Shown here: piece by piece, positions 9,595 to 22,571 of the stretch | Layout of the letters: every line of letters starts with the position of its first letter | How positions within the stretch are numbered: the stretch's first letter is position 1 | NCBI GenBank assembly: GCA_943704425.1 | Contig: CALSCP010000376.1 | Coordinates: forward strand, 11,918-34,488 | Direction: 5' to 3' | Length of the DNA stretch: 22,571 nt | Source of the DNA: Ministeria vibrans ATCC 50519 | Taxonomy: Eukaryota > Opisthokonta > Filasterea | Position numbers and translations under genes: made by a program | The notes under the pieces: model-generated | The model's database searches: none | Told to the model about the DNA's origin: nothing | Seen by the model: only the letters and a program-made list of their open reading frames with translations

Positions 9595-9707
9595 TTGAGA
9601 TATCAATAAAATTTATGTTTGAAATTTGAATTGTTACGAGACAAGTTACGTGATACATGTTGATCATTTGATTGATTGTTTTTTGTTAATTTATTTTCGT
9701 CGCTGCG
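9595..9707. promoter_or_regulatory. 113-bp divergent promoter between SET and INPP4-like genes
   Basis: The two ATGs, on opposite strands, are separated by 113 bp of AT-rich DNA. Both promoters and both 5' UTRs must fit in this gap or overlap the genes, so a shared bidirectional promoter is likely. I see no certain TATA box. T-rich runs lie near both starts. Confidence 0.6.
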
Positions 9708-12700
9708 ATGAAATTTAACGAAAAGGAGATGTTGGCGCTGTTCAACGCCGAGTCTCCTGCTGCCGACCATACCGGCATGCTGTTCAAGCGTGCCGAACAC
9801 GGCAGTGGGGTCAAACAGCGGTGGTTTGTGCTCAAGGTGCGACGACACACTCACCACACACACACACACACACCTCCCGTGCCCTCCGTCGGCCCGTCCT
9901 TGCCCGCGCGGTCGCTGTGGGTGTCGTGCGCGGATGGCTAATGTGTCGCTCTGTCTGTGTCTGTGTCTGTAGGGGAATCTCCTCTTCTACGCGAAGACAC
10001 CCGTCGACCGCGAACCCATCGGCTTCATTCTCCTGGAGAACTGCCGCACCCAGGTAACACACATGGTCCCTTTGGCCTTCGAGACGGACGAAAAAACAAA
10101 ACACAAAAACGAACGAAAAAAAAAAACAAAAAAAACAACAAGACAAAAAAAAGTTTTTGTCATTTTGCCATCTGTTTGACGCCACTGTCGCGGCCACGCC
10201 AGGCCCGTTGGACATCGCATGGGCCGCCCATGCCTCCCTCGCCCCTCCCACCAGGCACCAACGGCCTCTTCCTCGTCGCTTTTTGCGTTTTTTCTCCTCC
10301 GTGCCGTTCAAATGTCAAACGGGCGCCTCTCGAGCGCCGTTGCTCACACGCGTCCCCTCTAGGCTGTCACGGACTCAAGCATTGGACAAAATGTCTTCTC
10401 CATTTCGTTCTTGGTGCCCGCAGGAGGCGCGCCATCGCCGCGAACGTACTTGCTGAGTGCACAAACCCTTACGGTGCGCACCACAGCCGAGTCGGCGGGG
10501 TTCTCATCGCCCCTTGTTTGCTGTAGGATATGCGCGAATGGATGCTGGCCATTGACGGCGCGTCCTTCCAGCTCATGCGCCACCGCGTAGAGTATCTGCA
10601 GAAGCGTGTGCGTCTGTTGGAAGGCCAACTCGCCGCCTCGGCCGCCAACGACAGTCCGTTCACCTCACCCAAACCCGCCGCCGCTGGTTCGTACAAGGCT
10701 TCCGTTGCAACCGCCGCTGCCCTTCCCTCGGTGCCACCACCACCACTCTCATCGACCCTGAGCAACACAGTACCGTCCGAAGTGGCCATGCCCATCTCAC
10801 CGTCTTCGAAAGGACGTCTCTCGCCGCATTCCTCACCTCAACAGCCGCGGCGTACCTCCTTTGGCACCCCTGCCTCCCCACCCATGAGCTCATTGGTGGC
10901 CCCCGCTCCCTCTTTAGCAGCATCAAGCGTCTCGGCATCACGCGTGCGTCTGCGATCTACATCTGGGAACACTTCCATCTTCTCTCCCCGGTCGCTTGGT
11001 CCCTTCTCCTCTTCCGCCGCCGCCGCCGCCGCCGCCGCCTCCTCCCCTACTCTGCATTCCGTACAAGATAGTGCGCAACCTCGATCGCCTCTTTCCTCAC
11101 CTCATTCCTCCAAGAAGCAGCAGCTGTCGTCGTCGTCGCGGCAGCTTCCATCACCCCCGGCATCCTTCAAGGCGAACTCCGTGCCCGCCTCCTCCGTGTC
11201 CGCGTCAACCGACCCGCCCACGCTTGCGGAGTGTGGCGAGGATCTCATCGAGTTGGCCATTAGCTGTCGCAATCTCACCACTAATGCGCCTGTCTCCGCT
11301 GACCTGCCCAATCCATTCGTGTCTGTATCCATGTTTCATGCCGACGAGTGGTTCGAGTGGAGCCGCACCGAGATCATCGAGTCGCAGAGCTCTCCCGACT
11401 TTGTCATGGCACCCGTCTTTCACAAGGACACCATGTCCGCGCAGTTGCGTTTTGATGTGTACTCCATGGAAAACTACGCCGACAATTCCATTGCGCTGCT
11501 TTGTCGTGCTGAGTGCAGCATGGCCGAGATTGTCATTGCCCGACCCGACGCCAAGGAATTATCGCTGAGCCACCCCGACGACCCGCACAAGCCGCGAGGG
11601 CTGCTCGTTCTACTGGCGACCGTCGACAACGACGAACTCAACGTACCGTCGACGCCCGTAAAGGAGGGCACCGTCGTCACGCCTAAGAAGAAAGCCTCCA
11701 AGCGACGCCACCATCATCACCATCACGACAAGGACAACTCCACCAATACAAACACCAGCAGTGACAAGGACCCCTCCGTCACCATTACCCCCACTCCTGT
11801 CGTCGTGCAAGTGACCAGCGGCTCTTTGTCAGTTGAGACGGACACGGTGAATGACGCGTCCGAGTCGGGTGCCCGGGATGCCCAGTCGGACGACATTCCC
11901 GATCAGCTTGAGTCATCTTCTTCGACCTCATCGCTCAGCGACGATGGTGATGATGACGACGGCGATAGAGAGGCCGTCGAGAACGGTGTCAATTTGGTCC
12001 GTCTTGACAACGATGCGGCACCTCAGTCTCAGTCATCCATCACCGCCGCCATGGCCAAGGGCACGGGTGGTCCTGGCACGCGCACCTCGGCGCCTCCGCC
12101 ACCTGCGCCGTCGCGTCGTCTTCAGGCGAGTCTCTCGACTGCGTCCGCTTCGAGCGCACGTCCCGACAGCTCAGGCTTGTCCCAGAGCTACGGCGAGCTT
12201 GTCGACGCGGCCATGACGCATCCGGTGCACGCCTCACGGCTGTCGGGACTGTCGCAGCCGGCCCCTCAGCCGGGTCCCGTCATTGTAAAGACCTATCGCT
12301 TTGTGACAGTGAGCGACATGCGTCTCAAGGTCATCGAGGAGATGAGCGAATCGCCTTTGTCGTTTACCGTTCCCCATGCTCTTCTCATGTTGTTTGTTGC
12401 CGAGGACAAGCGTCGTCTGCTCGACCTTGAGCTCATGGGACGACAGGCCGCTGAAACATGGGAGGCACGCCGGCAGTTGGGCTTGCGCGAACAGATGGAG
12501 CGTCTTGCGCACTACCAGGTCACCATGAGCAAGTTGGGTGCGTACCGCGGTATGTCGTTCAAGCCGAGCGCACAGAAAAAGTCGCGCGACTTGGAATTTC
12601 TGCCGACCAACTTGCACATGCAGCGCATGCGAGTGTGCGAAACCAATTCGCGCAATTTTGTGTACGAAGCCATTACCGTGGGTGCCTTTGCGGCGCACGC

Positions 12701-14513
12701 GGCCGGCTTTAAGAAGGGAGGCCTGCGGCGCGCGTCGCAGATGGGCACAGTGGACATGCAGACACAGGGCGGCGAAGAGGCGGTGGGCTCGGAGCACTTG
12801 CACCAGGCCCTGTCGCGATTGGACACGCTACAAATGCAACTCGAGACGCACATCAGGGAACTGGCAGATTTGTCGGGTGTAGTGGATGTACAAAATGCCA
12901 AGGAGGGCGGTACAAGCGATGCGCGCGCTCAGGCGAGACTACTCAAGTCGTCGCAGGCGAGCGGCGCCGAATTTGCCAGTTGTGTGCGTCAGATTCTGTC
13001 GCTTCTGACTGGCCCCAACGTCGTGCAGGCGGTGGCCATTGCAGCCGAGTGCACGACGGAGTGCACAGCGGCCCTTGATGCCACCAACCTGCAGAGTGGC
13101 CTTGTCTTCTCGCAGGTTCCTCGCCTGAGCTTTGCCGGTGGCGAGTCTCTACGGCACTCGTCGTCGCCGGGCTCTTCCCGTCCCGCGTCGATGATTTCCA
13201 ACGGTGGTACGACTACAGCGACGACGCCGACAGCGTCCGCCGCGGCATCTGTGACTTCTCCCGTGATAAGCCGGGCCGGCGGTGTGGCGGGTGCATCCAC
13301 TGGCTCGACGGGACGTCTCAAGTCGATGTTGGACAACCTCGTGGCGACCTTGGCGATTCCCGGCTGCACCGCAAGTGATGTGGTCACGGCGGCGCTCAAG
13401 CTGTCGGAAGAGACCACTTTGTGTGTACGTGCAGGCCGTCTGCAAGTGCAGGTGGCGCTTCTTCGCGATGCAGACTCGATGGAGTTGTGCTACCGCCACG
13501 ACGTTGTCTTCTCCCAGGCGCTCACCACCTTGATTGCGGCAATTCTCAGTCGCATCTCGCTCAACGGCCACGACCCTCACTTCTTCTCGCAGCTTCAGCA
13601 GTGTGGCTTCTTGCTACACTTATCGTCGTTGCTGAGCACGTTTGGTGACGAGTTGCACATGCTTGAGGACATGGTCGTGGCGATTGAGTTGCTTAAGCGC
13701 GTGCGTGTGCGCATCATCGACATTGCCAAGGCGACCGAGGCCTCAGTGCTTCTTGGTGCGGCGCCCGTTAGTTCGTCGGGCGGCTCTTTGTCGTCATCAT
13801 CGTCGAGCACGGCGGCTTCGGCTGCGACGTCAGACATGAGTGTGTGGCTGAGTGGCGGTCGAGCTGATCTTATCGTAACGGTGGGTGTTCCTTCGCTGAT
13901 GCTGACGCGTGCCACGGCCCTGGATACGCGCCGTCTTATTCGAGTAGTGCCGACACTGTTTACGCAGGGCATCAATGAGGCGCAAACGATTGCACACTGG
14001 ACGGGCGGTGGCGATGCGGCAATGCAAGACAACATCAATTTGGCATCGCACCGTGCCATGGCAAACTATGTAACCGGCTACCGACGCTTTGTTGACTCCA
14101 TGGGCGTCGAAGAGGTGGCAGCGGCCGGCGCCGAGGGCTCCATAGAGTCGCTGTTGTCGCAACTGACGGCGGCAGTGCACGCCAAGAAGACAAAGAACAC
14201 CGCCATTCTGACGGTGAGTGAAGAGCTGGCGCGTGCCATGAATGGCGGACGCGTCACCGTTTGCAAGTCGGCCAAGGACCGTACGTCGATGGCGGTCACG
14301 CTCGAGCAAGCATCGATTCTGCAACACCGGCACTCGCTCAAGCCGACCATGTTCGCTCAGGCACTTGACGCCATGCGCTCGCGTGGCACTCGACGCGACA
14401 ACGTCCTCAAAAACACCGGCGACCATCGCTATGGCTTCAATGCCCTCCAGTACATGACACTGCCTAAGCTATACCGCCCCCCACGCGACACCATTGGCTC
14501 GTCTTTCACGTAG
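9708..14513 (+). CDS. INPP4: PH-C2 inositol polyphosphate 4-phosphatase
   Basis: Structure is join(9708..9836, 9973..10053, 10363..10473, 10527..14513), 1435 aa, all introns phase 0. Exons 1-4 assemble a PH domain (residues 18-118): GMLFKRAEHGSGVKQRWFVLK, then GNLLFYAK, and a closing helix DMREWMLAID with the usual Trp, running into a short coiled coil (HRVEYLQKRVRLLEGQL). A Ser/Pro/Ala-rich disordered region follows, then a C2-like domain (about 345-470, LIELAISCRNL, LRFDVYSMEN), a Ser/Asp-rich linker with a natural His6, and a large helical C-terminal half. The active-site loop CKSAKDRT (C1353 to R1359, Cx5R) is the signature of INPP4 enzymes, which remove the 4-phosphate from PI(3,4)P2 on endosomal and plasma membranes. 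Animal INPP4A/B have a C2 but no PH domain, so the PH addition is notable. The stop TAG is at 14511. Confidence 0.92.
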
Positions 14514-14824
14514 AAAGAAAGAAATCAAGAGTCAGCGATCACCTAGACCACCCACGATTTAGTATTAAGTATAGTAGCATAAACATAAGAACCCATAATA
14601 AATAAAAATAATAATATTATAATTAATATAATTAATTAATGTAGTCGAGAACGACAGATAGCTTACTCGTCGTATACAAGACGTAACAAAAAATATTTAT
14701 GTCGGTTTTTATTATTATTGTGGGTTGTACTGTACATTCGAAGAGGACCATTGGATGCCCTGCAAGGGAACCGACAGTCACTATACACGGCGGAAAGCTC
14801 TCCACAGAGCACGGGAGAGGGCTG
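14514..14824. other. Convergent intergenic spacer with no gene seen
   Basis: The 3' ends of the INPP4-like (+) and COA5 (-) genes face each other here. AT-rich 3' UTR sequence is seen, with a plus-strand TTTATT at 14708-14713 (AATAAA on the minus strand) that could end the COA5 transcript. No exon was found. Confidence 0.5.
14597..14606 (+). terminator. Poly(A) signals of INPP4-like gene
   Basis: Overlapping AATAAA hexamers occur at 14597-14602 and 14601-14606, about 85 nt after the stop codon, in a very AT-rich stretch. This stretch separates the gene from the convergent COA5 gene. Confidence 0.55.
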
Positions 14825-15320
14825 CTAATAGCCCTTGTTTCCTCTCATTCGCGCGCGCGCATCAATCTGTACGACATCGTTAGGGCTCGCACTCACTCTT
14901 CTTCTCTCTCTCTGCTCCTGCTCACCATGTTGAGACGACACTCGACAAAAAAGGTCTTTAAGAAGCGGCAGCGCTCGGGCACTTCGCTGCTGTAGCGAGG
15001 GCTGGCGGAGAGAGAAAGAGAGAGGAGGTAGAAAGAAACAAAGTGATAGAGAGAGAGAGAAGTTGGAAAGAAACAAAGTGATAGAGAGAGAGAGAGTGTG
15101 TGTGTGTGTATGAGTGAGTGAAGTTGGCAGTTCAAGTGGCGTTGAGGTGTGTGTGCCTTACTGCAAGCACTCCTTGATGGTGCGGTCTTTGTGTTTGATG
15201 TAGCATTCACTCGACATAATGCATTCCGCGAGATCCTACACACAGAGAGAGCGTTACGCTGCGTGTGCCGTTCAGGGTGGCGTCGCGAACCCGCTTGAGG
15301 CCCGAGCAGCTGCTTGACAT
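14825..15320 (-). CDS. COA5: COA5/PET191 cytochrome c oxidase assembly factor
   Basis: Structure is complement(join(14825..14866, 14926..15001, 15162..15235, 15291..15320)), 73 aa, the same size class as human COA5. The four exons of 30, 74, 76 and 42 nt join in phase into a twin Cx9C protein: MSSSCSGLKRDLAECIMSSE at the start (C5-x9-C15), further cysteines at 21 and 33, C46-x9-C56 in the CRFLKTFFVEC helix, and a tail IDARARMRGNKGY closely like the family ending RxRFRGxKGY. Proteins of this family are imported into the mitochondrial intermembrane space, oxidised by the Mia40 pathway, and needed for complex IV assembly. The donor of intron 1 (GTTCGC) is weak, but no alternative keeps the frame. 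The small exons make the gene easy to miss. Confidence 0.9.
15031..15095. repeat. Tandem duplication of a GA-rich 30-mer in COA5 intron 2
   Basis: Two identical 30-nt copies start at 15031 and 15066, 35 nt apart. Each has GAAAGAAACAAAGTGATAG followed by a GA run, and the whole lies inside the 160-nt intron 15002-15161. On the sense strand it is a CT-rich tract leading to the acceptor. Confidence 0.85.
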
Positions 15321-15404
15321 TCTGGAGGCGACAAATGCGCGGCTGGCGACACGGCAAGGGAGTGTAGAGTTGATACGGGTTCAACGAATAAAATTAATTA
15401 TTAA

Positions 15405-15410
15405 TTTATT
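15405..15410 (-). terminator. Poly(A) signal candidate for the SLC17-like gene
   Basis: Plus-strand TTTATT reads AATAAA on the minus strand, 130 nt after the transporter stop codon and 85 bp before the COA5 start. The two same-strand genes therefore share a spacer of only 219 bp (15321-15539). Confidence 0.4.
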
Positions 15411-15539
15411 ATACTAAATTTTAAACTTTTCTAGCCAAGGGTTTAGATGGGTAAGACAATTTTTCATATTTTGTACAAATGAGATACAGAAAGTAAATAA
15501 AAGTGGGTCAAGCGGAAGGGGCTGGCTTGGAGCGGGCCC

Positions 15540-17981
<2,442 letters not shown>

Positions 17982-18526
17982 TGATTGAGTACAATTTTTT
18001 GAATATTCTCAAATCTCAAATTTCACAAAACACAATTCAATTCATCGTCTTCCGTCTTATCGATCTCGCCTCACAGTATGAACACCAAAAAATGATAGAA
18101 AAGAGATACACGCGACCGTAGGGCGTCGTGGCACGGCGTGGCGTCGCGAATGTGGAATGTGGGTCTCCCTTAGCCATTAACGACACTCCCAGTGCCCACA
18201 GCGCCATTGCCCGCGCGTCCCTCTGGCGCTTGTCGCCCCACTCCTCCACCCCCATCCACTCCACCACTGCCCCATGCCTTGTCCCTCGTATTCTTCCCGT
18301 CTGTCTACTTTTTTTTTTGTTTTTTGTCCTACCACTCACCTCATGCCACCCACCGCTGGCTCACGGCCGCCTGCTGATGGCCACGCGCCATGCCGGCATG
18401 CCTCTGTCCCCTTTCTTGTCTTGTTCGGCCCGCTCTCTCCCACCAAACTCATATTTCAATACTTTTTTTCTTTCTGTCGGCACTTTACGCTGTGTCGCCT
18501 CATACGCCCTGTTGCTCTCTCTAGAC
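17982..18526. other. Divergent intergenic spacer, SLC17-like gene to secreted-protein gene
   Basis: Promoters for both flanking genes should lie here. The left part (17990-18110) is AT-rich. The right part (18120-18520) is C/T-rich with poly(T) at about 18309-18318. CTCTCTCTAG directly before the ATG at 18527 looks like a 3' splice site, so the secreted-protein gene may have a 5' UTR intron. No coding exon was seen. Confidence 0.4.
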
Positions 18527-19176
18527 ATGAAGCTTTTTCTTGCTACCGTGATGATGGCTCTCGCCCTGGCCCAGGTCCACGCCGTTGACTTCACCCACTG
18601 CCGGTATGACGATTGAGGTGTTGCACGGGCACTTTTTTTGTGTTGGATGCGAAACGTCCTCTGTGTCTCCATGTGTGCCTTCCTTGTCGACCTCAGCATC
18701 CCATGCGTCCCCTCACCGCCTCCCACACGAGTGTCTCTTCCCTCCTTCCTTTTTTTTCTCGTCTTCGGCGTCTTTTCGTTTGCTCCTTTGTCCTAATAAT
18801 GATGTTTCCTCTGCACTTTAGCATGGAAGTCTTTTGCAGCGCCGATGCTGGCGGTGTGCCCGTTGAGTTCAGCACCTCGTCCACCGGAAGCTCAGAGGGC
18901 TACAACAAGGCCGTGTGCAAGCAGCTGGGTGGCGGCAATGGCTACTACTGCATCAACGAGTCCTTCTCTAAGTGTAGCGGATCGTGTTCCACCTTCAGCA
19001 ACACCCTCAAGCTCAACGGCGTTGACGTCCTGACCACCAGTGTCTCCAGCGGCACCAGCGGCTGCACCTTCATCGAGAACATTGGTTCGTCGACCGTCGT
19101 CAACGGCGACGTCGTGTCTCTCCCCGCCCAGTCGCCCGACAAGTTCTGCACTGTCTTCCTCGCTAGAGAGATCTAA
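18527..19176 (+). CDS. Small secreted cysteine-rich protein, family unknown
   Basis: Structure is join(18527..18603, 18822..19176), 143 aa. The N-terminus MKLFLATVMMALALAQVHA is a textbook signal peptide with a VHA cleavage site near residue 19. The 218-nt GT-AG intron ends CACTTTAG, has a TCCTAAT branch-like site, and joins phase 2 to the exon beginning at 18822. The mature chain has eight cysteines, an even number that suggests four disulfides. It is rich in Ser, Thr and Gly with no further membrane segment (CKQLGGGNGYYCINESFSKC is the densest Cys region). I do not recognise the family. Export to the surface, the medium or an endomembrane lumen is all the sequence supports. Codon use is GC-rich like its neighbours, with no sign of transfer. 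Confidence 0.8.
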
Positions 19177-19382
19177 GTTGTTGCATCATAAAAACCACCT
19201 TCATTATTCGAAACATTGCAGAGAAAAGCGTGTGTGCGATGTTTTGAGAAGAAGCGCCATTATGATTAGAGTATTGTTTCGTTTTATTGTCCCGTCCTCT
19301 TACAATTCAGGCGAATACCGTAGGTCTATCCCTCTGACCTCTGCGGTTTCCATATTTTATACACAATTTTTTTCCCTCTGGC

Positions 19383-20717
19383 ATGACCGCCCCACGACTG
19401 AGACGCTTCTCCGACGACCATCCTTCGTACGATCGTCCGCCCTACTTGGTGGACGAGGAAGACGAAGACGTCACCGACGAGTGCGTCTCCCACAGCACAT
19501 TGTGTGTCCCACCTCTCTCACGCCTTCTCCTCTGCTTCGTCCAGCGAACCGGGTAACTTCTACCAGCTCGAGGCGGTTATTGTCACGGGCTTTCTCCTCG
19601 GCTGCGTCTGTGGCTTTATCGGCTTGCTTCTCTTCTTCGAGCATCCGCAACAGATGTTGTCCTGGGACGATCCGCTTCCCACCGTCCACCCGCACGACTC
19701 CACGCCTCTCTCGACCCTCTGGCCCATCCATCTGCTCCACACACAACTCGCGACGCCCACCATGGCCGACGCCAACGCGGAGTTGGCCTCCGCCATCCAC
19801 TCTGCCTTCCGCGCGTAGGACGCCACCGCTCGCACCCAACGCACTCTCACTCACCTCTTCTATGCTCTATGTCTGTCGCCCTGTGCCCCGCAGCTTTGCA
19901 AAGGACCTTACCAGCGACGTGGACGACCAGTTTCACCAGTGGCAAATTGACTCTGGCGCAACTTTTATCTCATCAAAACCTGTTAGTGGTGGAGTGATCC
20001 GAACTATCCTCCTCCTCAAGAGTTGTTTTCTGTTCTTGCGTCTCCCTCCTTAGGAATTCCGCGCGATAATGAGCTTTCTTCAACAAAGCCTTTTGGAGTA
20101 TCCGGAGTCGCTCAGCCGCGAACACTCCCGTGCACACTTTCCCTTTTTCACCACTCTCTCGCACCGCCCGCGTTCCACACCCGACTCAAAGAAACGTACC
20201 TTCACACACCACAAAGACACACAAAGCACACGCTAAGCTCATACTAAGCACACAGTGACACACGCATACACAGCGCGCGCTGAAACCTCTTATCGCTCTC
20301 TTGCAGACTCTCTCACAGCCCTCTATTGCGTACACTCGTCCTCCGAGTCCACTTTGCTTACCCTCAAACGTACGTTGCTCGCTTGACTCTCATCCACTCA
20401 ACCCTTTTAATTTTTTCTTTTGCAGACTCTGGCCAAGAAAGTGACCGGCCCATTTCCAGTGGCGATTTGTTGATATTCCCTTCGTTTGTATCCTTTGCCT
20501 ACGCAGTAAGTTCACATTTGGGCCATTTTGGTCAAAACGTATATTACTCACACGGCATTTCATGTATGTGTTTGTTTGTGTGTGTGTATGTGTGTGTGTC
20601 TTTGTCTTGTGTGTGTTTATGTCTTTGTGGTGTGTGTGTGTGTGTGTGTGTGTTTAGGACACACAAGCGACGCTCCGCAGTGATCTGGTTTCGATTGTCT
20701 TCTCGATCAGCTTATAG
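19383..20717 (+). CDS. Single-pass (type II) membrane protein of unknown function
   Basis: Structure is join(19383..19480, 19545..19814, 19894..19981, 20054..20195, 20307..20369, 20426..20505, 20658..20717), 266 aa. All six introns are GT-AG and the frame stays open across seven exons to TAG 20715-20717. Residues 1-40 are charged and acidic (DEEDEDVTDDE), and 43-64 form one strong membrane helix (VIVTGFLLGCVCGFIGLLLF). The remaining roughly 200 residues are soluble, so the layout suggests a type II protein with a luminal C-terminal domain. The end (SGDLLIFPSFVSFAY, then LRSDLVSIVFSISL) faintly resembles the last strands of prolyl-hydroxylase-type double-stranded beta-helix oxygenases (GDLxxFPSxxxH), but the expected His is missing. 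A stop at 19816-19818 would end an unspliced reading at residue 123, and there the GT of a donor overlaps that TAG. Confidence 0.65.
20574..20653. repeat. Interrupted (GT)n against the last 3' splice site of the type II protein gene
   Basis: GT-rich DNA is broken by TATG and CTTTG, and the final uninterrupted run (20630-20653) ends in TTTAG at 20653-20657. All of it lies in the intron 20506-20657. Confidence 0.88.
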
Positions 20718-21059
20718 CCATTTATTTGTACGCATCCTCCATAATATACATTGAAACATACTTATATCATTATGACGGCGCATCGAGTGGAAGGCACTCA
20801 AACACTTTAAAAGCAAAGTGGGTCACTATAATTCGGTCTCGCGCATGGTTGGTCAATCATTAGACCAACTTGCTGAAAATTGAAAGAAAACGATAAAAGT
20901 AACTATTCTGTTCACAGACACAAGAATAGCATTCAACGCACTGCACCACCGGCACCACCGACACAAGCAACCAAACAAAATTCAATTTGTAATACCCTCT
21001 CTCTCTCTGTCTGTCTCTCTCCCTCTCTCTGTCTCTGTCTCTTTGCACACGTTGTGCCT
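20718..21059. other. Convergent intergenic spacer with no gene seen
   Basis: The 3' ends of the type II membrane protein gene (+) and Rab4 (-) meet here. The part at 20997-21042 is a CTCT/CTGT-rich simple repeat. Neither canonical AATAAA nor a conserved exon was found close to either stop codon. Confidence 0.45.
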
Positions 21060-22495
<1,436 letters not shown>

Positions 22496-22571
22496 CTTGA
22501 CAGGCGCCTACACACACTAGTGAAAGTGGGTGTTGAATGAAAAAAAAGAGTTACAGAATAATAATAATTAA

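Noticed and set aside
11707-11730. His6-like run suggesting a cloning tag
   Set aside because: It is a CAC/CAT run within a natural low-complexity linker of the INPP4-like protein, with no vector sequence nearby.

Overview
The window is nuclear DNA of a unicellular eukaryote. The genes are broken by many short GT-AG introns (about 50-310 nt, one of 633 nt). The exons are GC-rich and the spacers AT-rich. CA/GT, ATT, CAA and GAC microsatellites are abundant, poly(A)-type signals are present, and no operons or Shine-Dalgarno context are seen. The gene families (Rab4, SLC17, INPP4-type phosphatase, COA5/PET191, TMEM86, DENN) fit a free-living protist, perhaps an amoebozoan or a unicellular relative of animals. 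I cannot name the organism, and that placement is a guess.

Ten protein genes can be supported, and I rebuilt their exon structures by hand from splice sites, reading-frame phase and family motifs. From left to right they are: the last two exons of a DENN-domain gene (+, 93-374, 5' part outside the window); a TMEM86/YhhN lysoplasmalogenase-like membrane protein (+, 936-1733); an ankyrin/UBA/CCCH zinc-finger protein of 1093 aa with polyQ and polyD tracts (+, 2297-6013); a protein with two consecutive LSMT/SETD-type SET units behind a signal peptide (-, 6157-9594); a PH-C2-inositol polyphosphate 4-phosphatase of 1435 aa (+, 9708-14513), whose start lies only 113 bp from the SET gene's start; a 73-aa COA5/PET191 cytochrome oxidase assembly factor in four tiny exons (-, 14825-15320); an SLC17-like MFS transporter in seven exons (-, 15540-17981); a small secreted cysteine-rich protein of unknown family (+, 18527-19176); a single-pass membrane protein in seven exons (+, 19383-20717); and a complete Rab4 GTPase in eight exons (-, 21060-22495).

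The genes do not form one pathway. Loose themes are endosomal/phosphoinositide biology (Rab4, DENN, INPP4), lipid metabolism (TMEM86) and mitochondrial assembly (COA5). Physical linkage in a protist genome is weak evidence of joint function.

I found no mobile element, CRISPR array, RNA gene or obvious novel multi-gene system. The observations most worth following up are the double-SET protein, whose second SET unit has lost key cofactor-site residues; the repeated use of (GT)n tracts directly against 3' splice sites; a GC-AG intron in Rab4; and the uncharacterised type II membrane protein.
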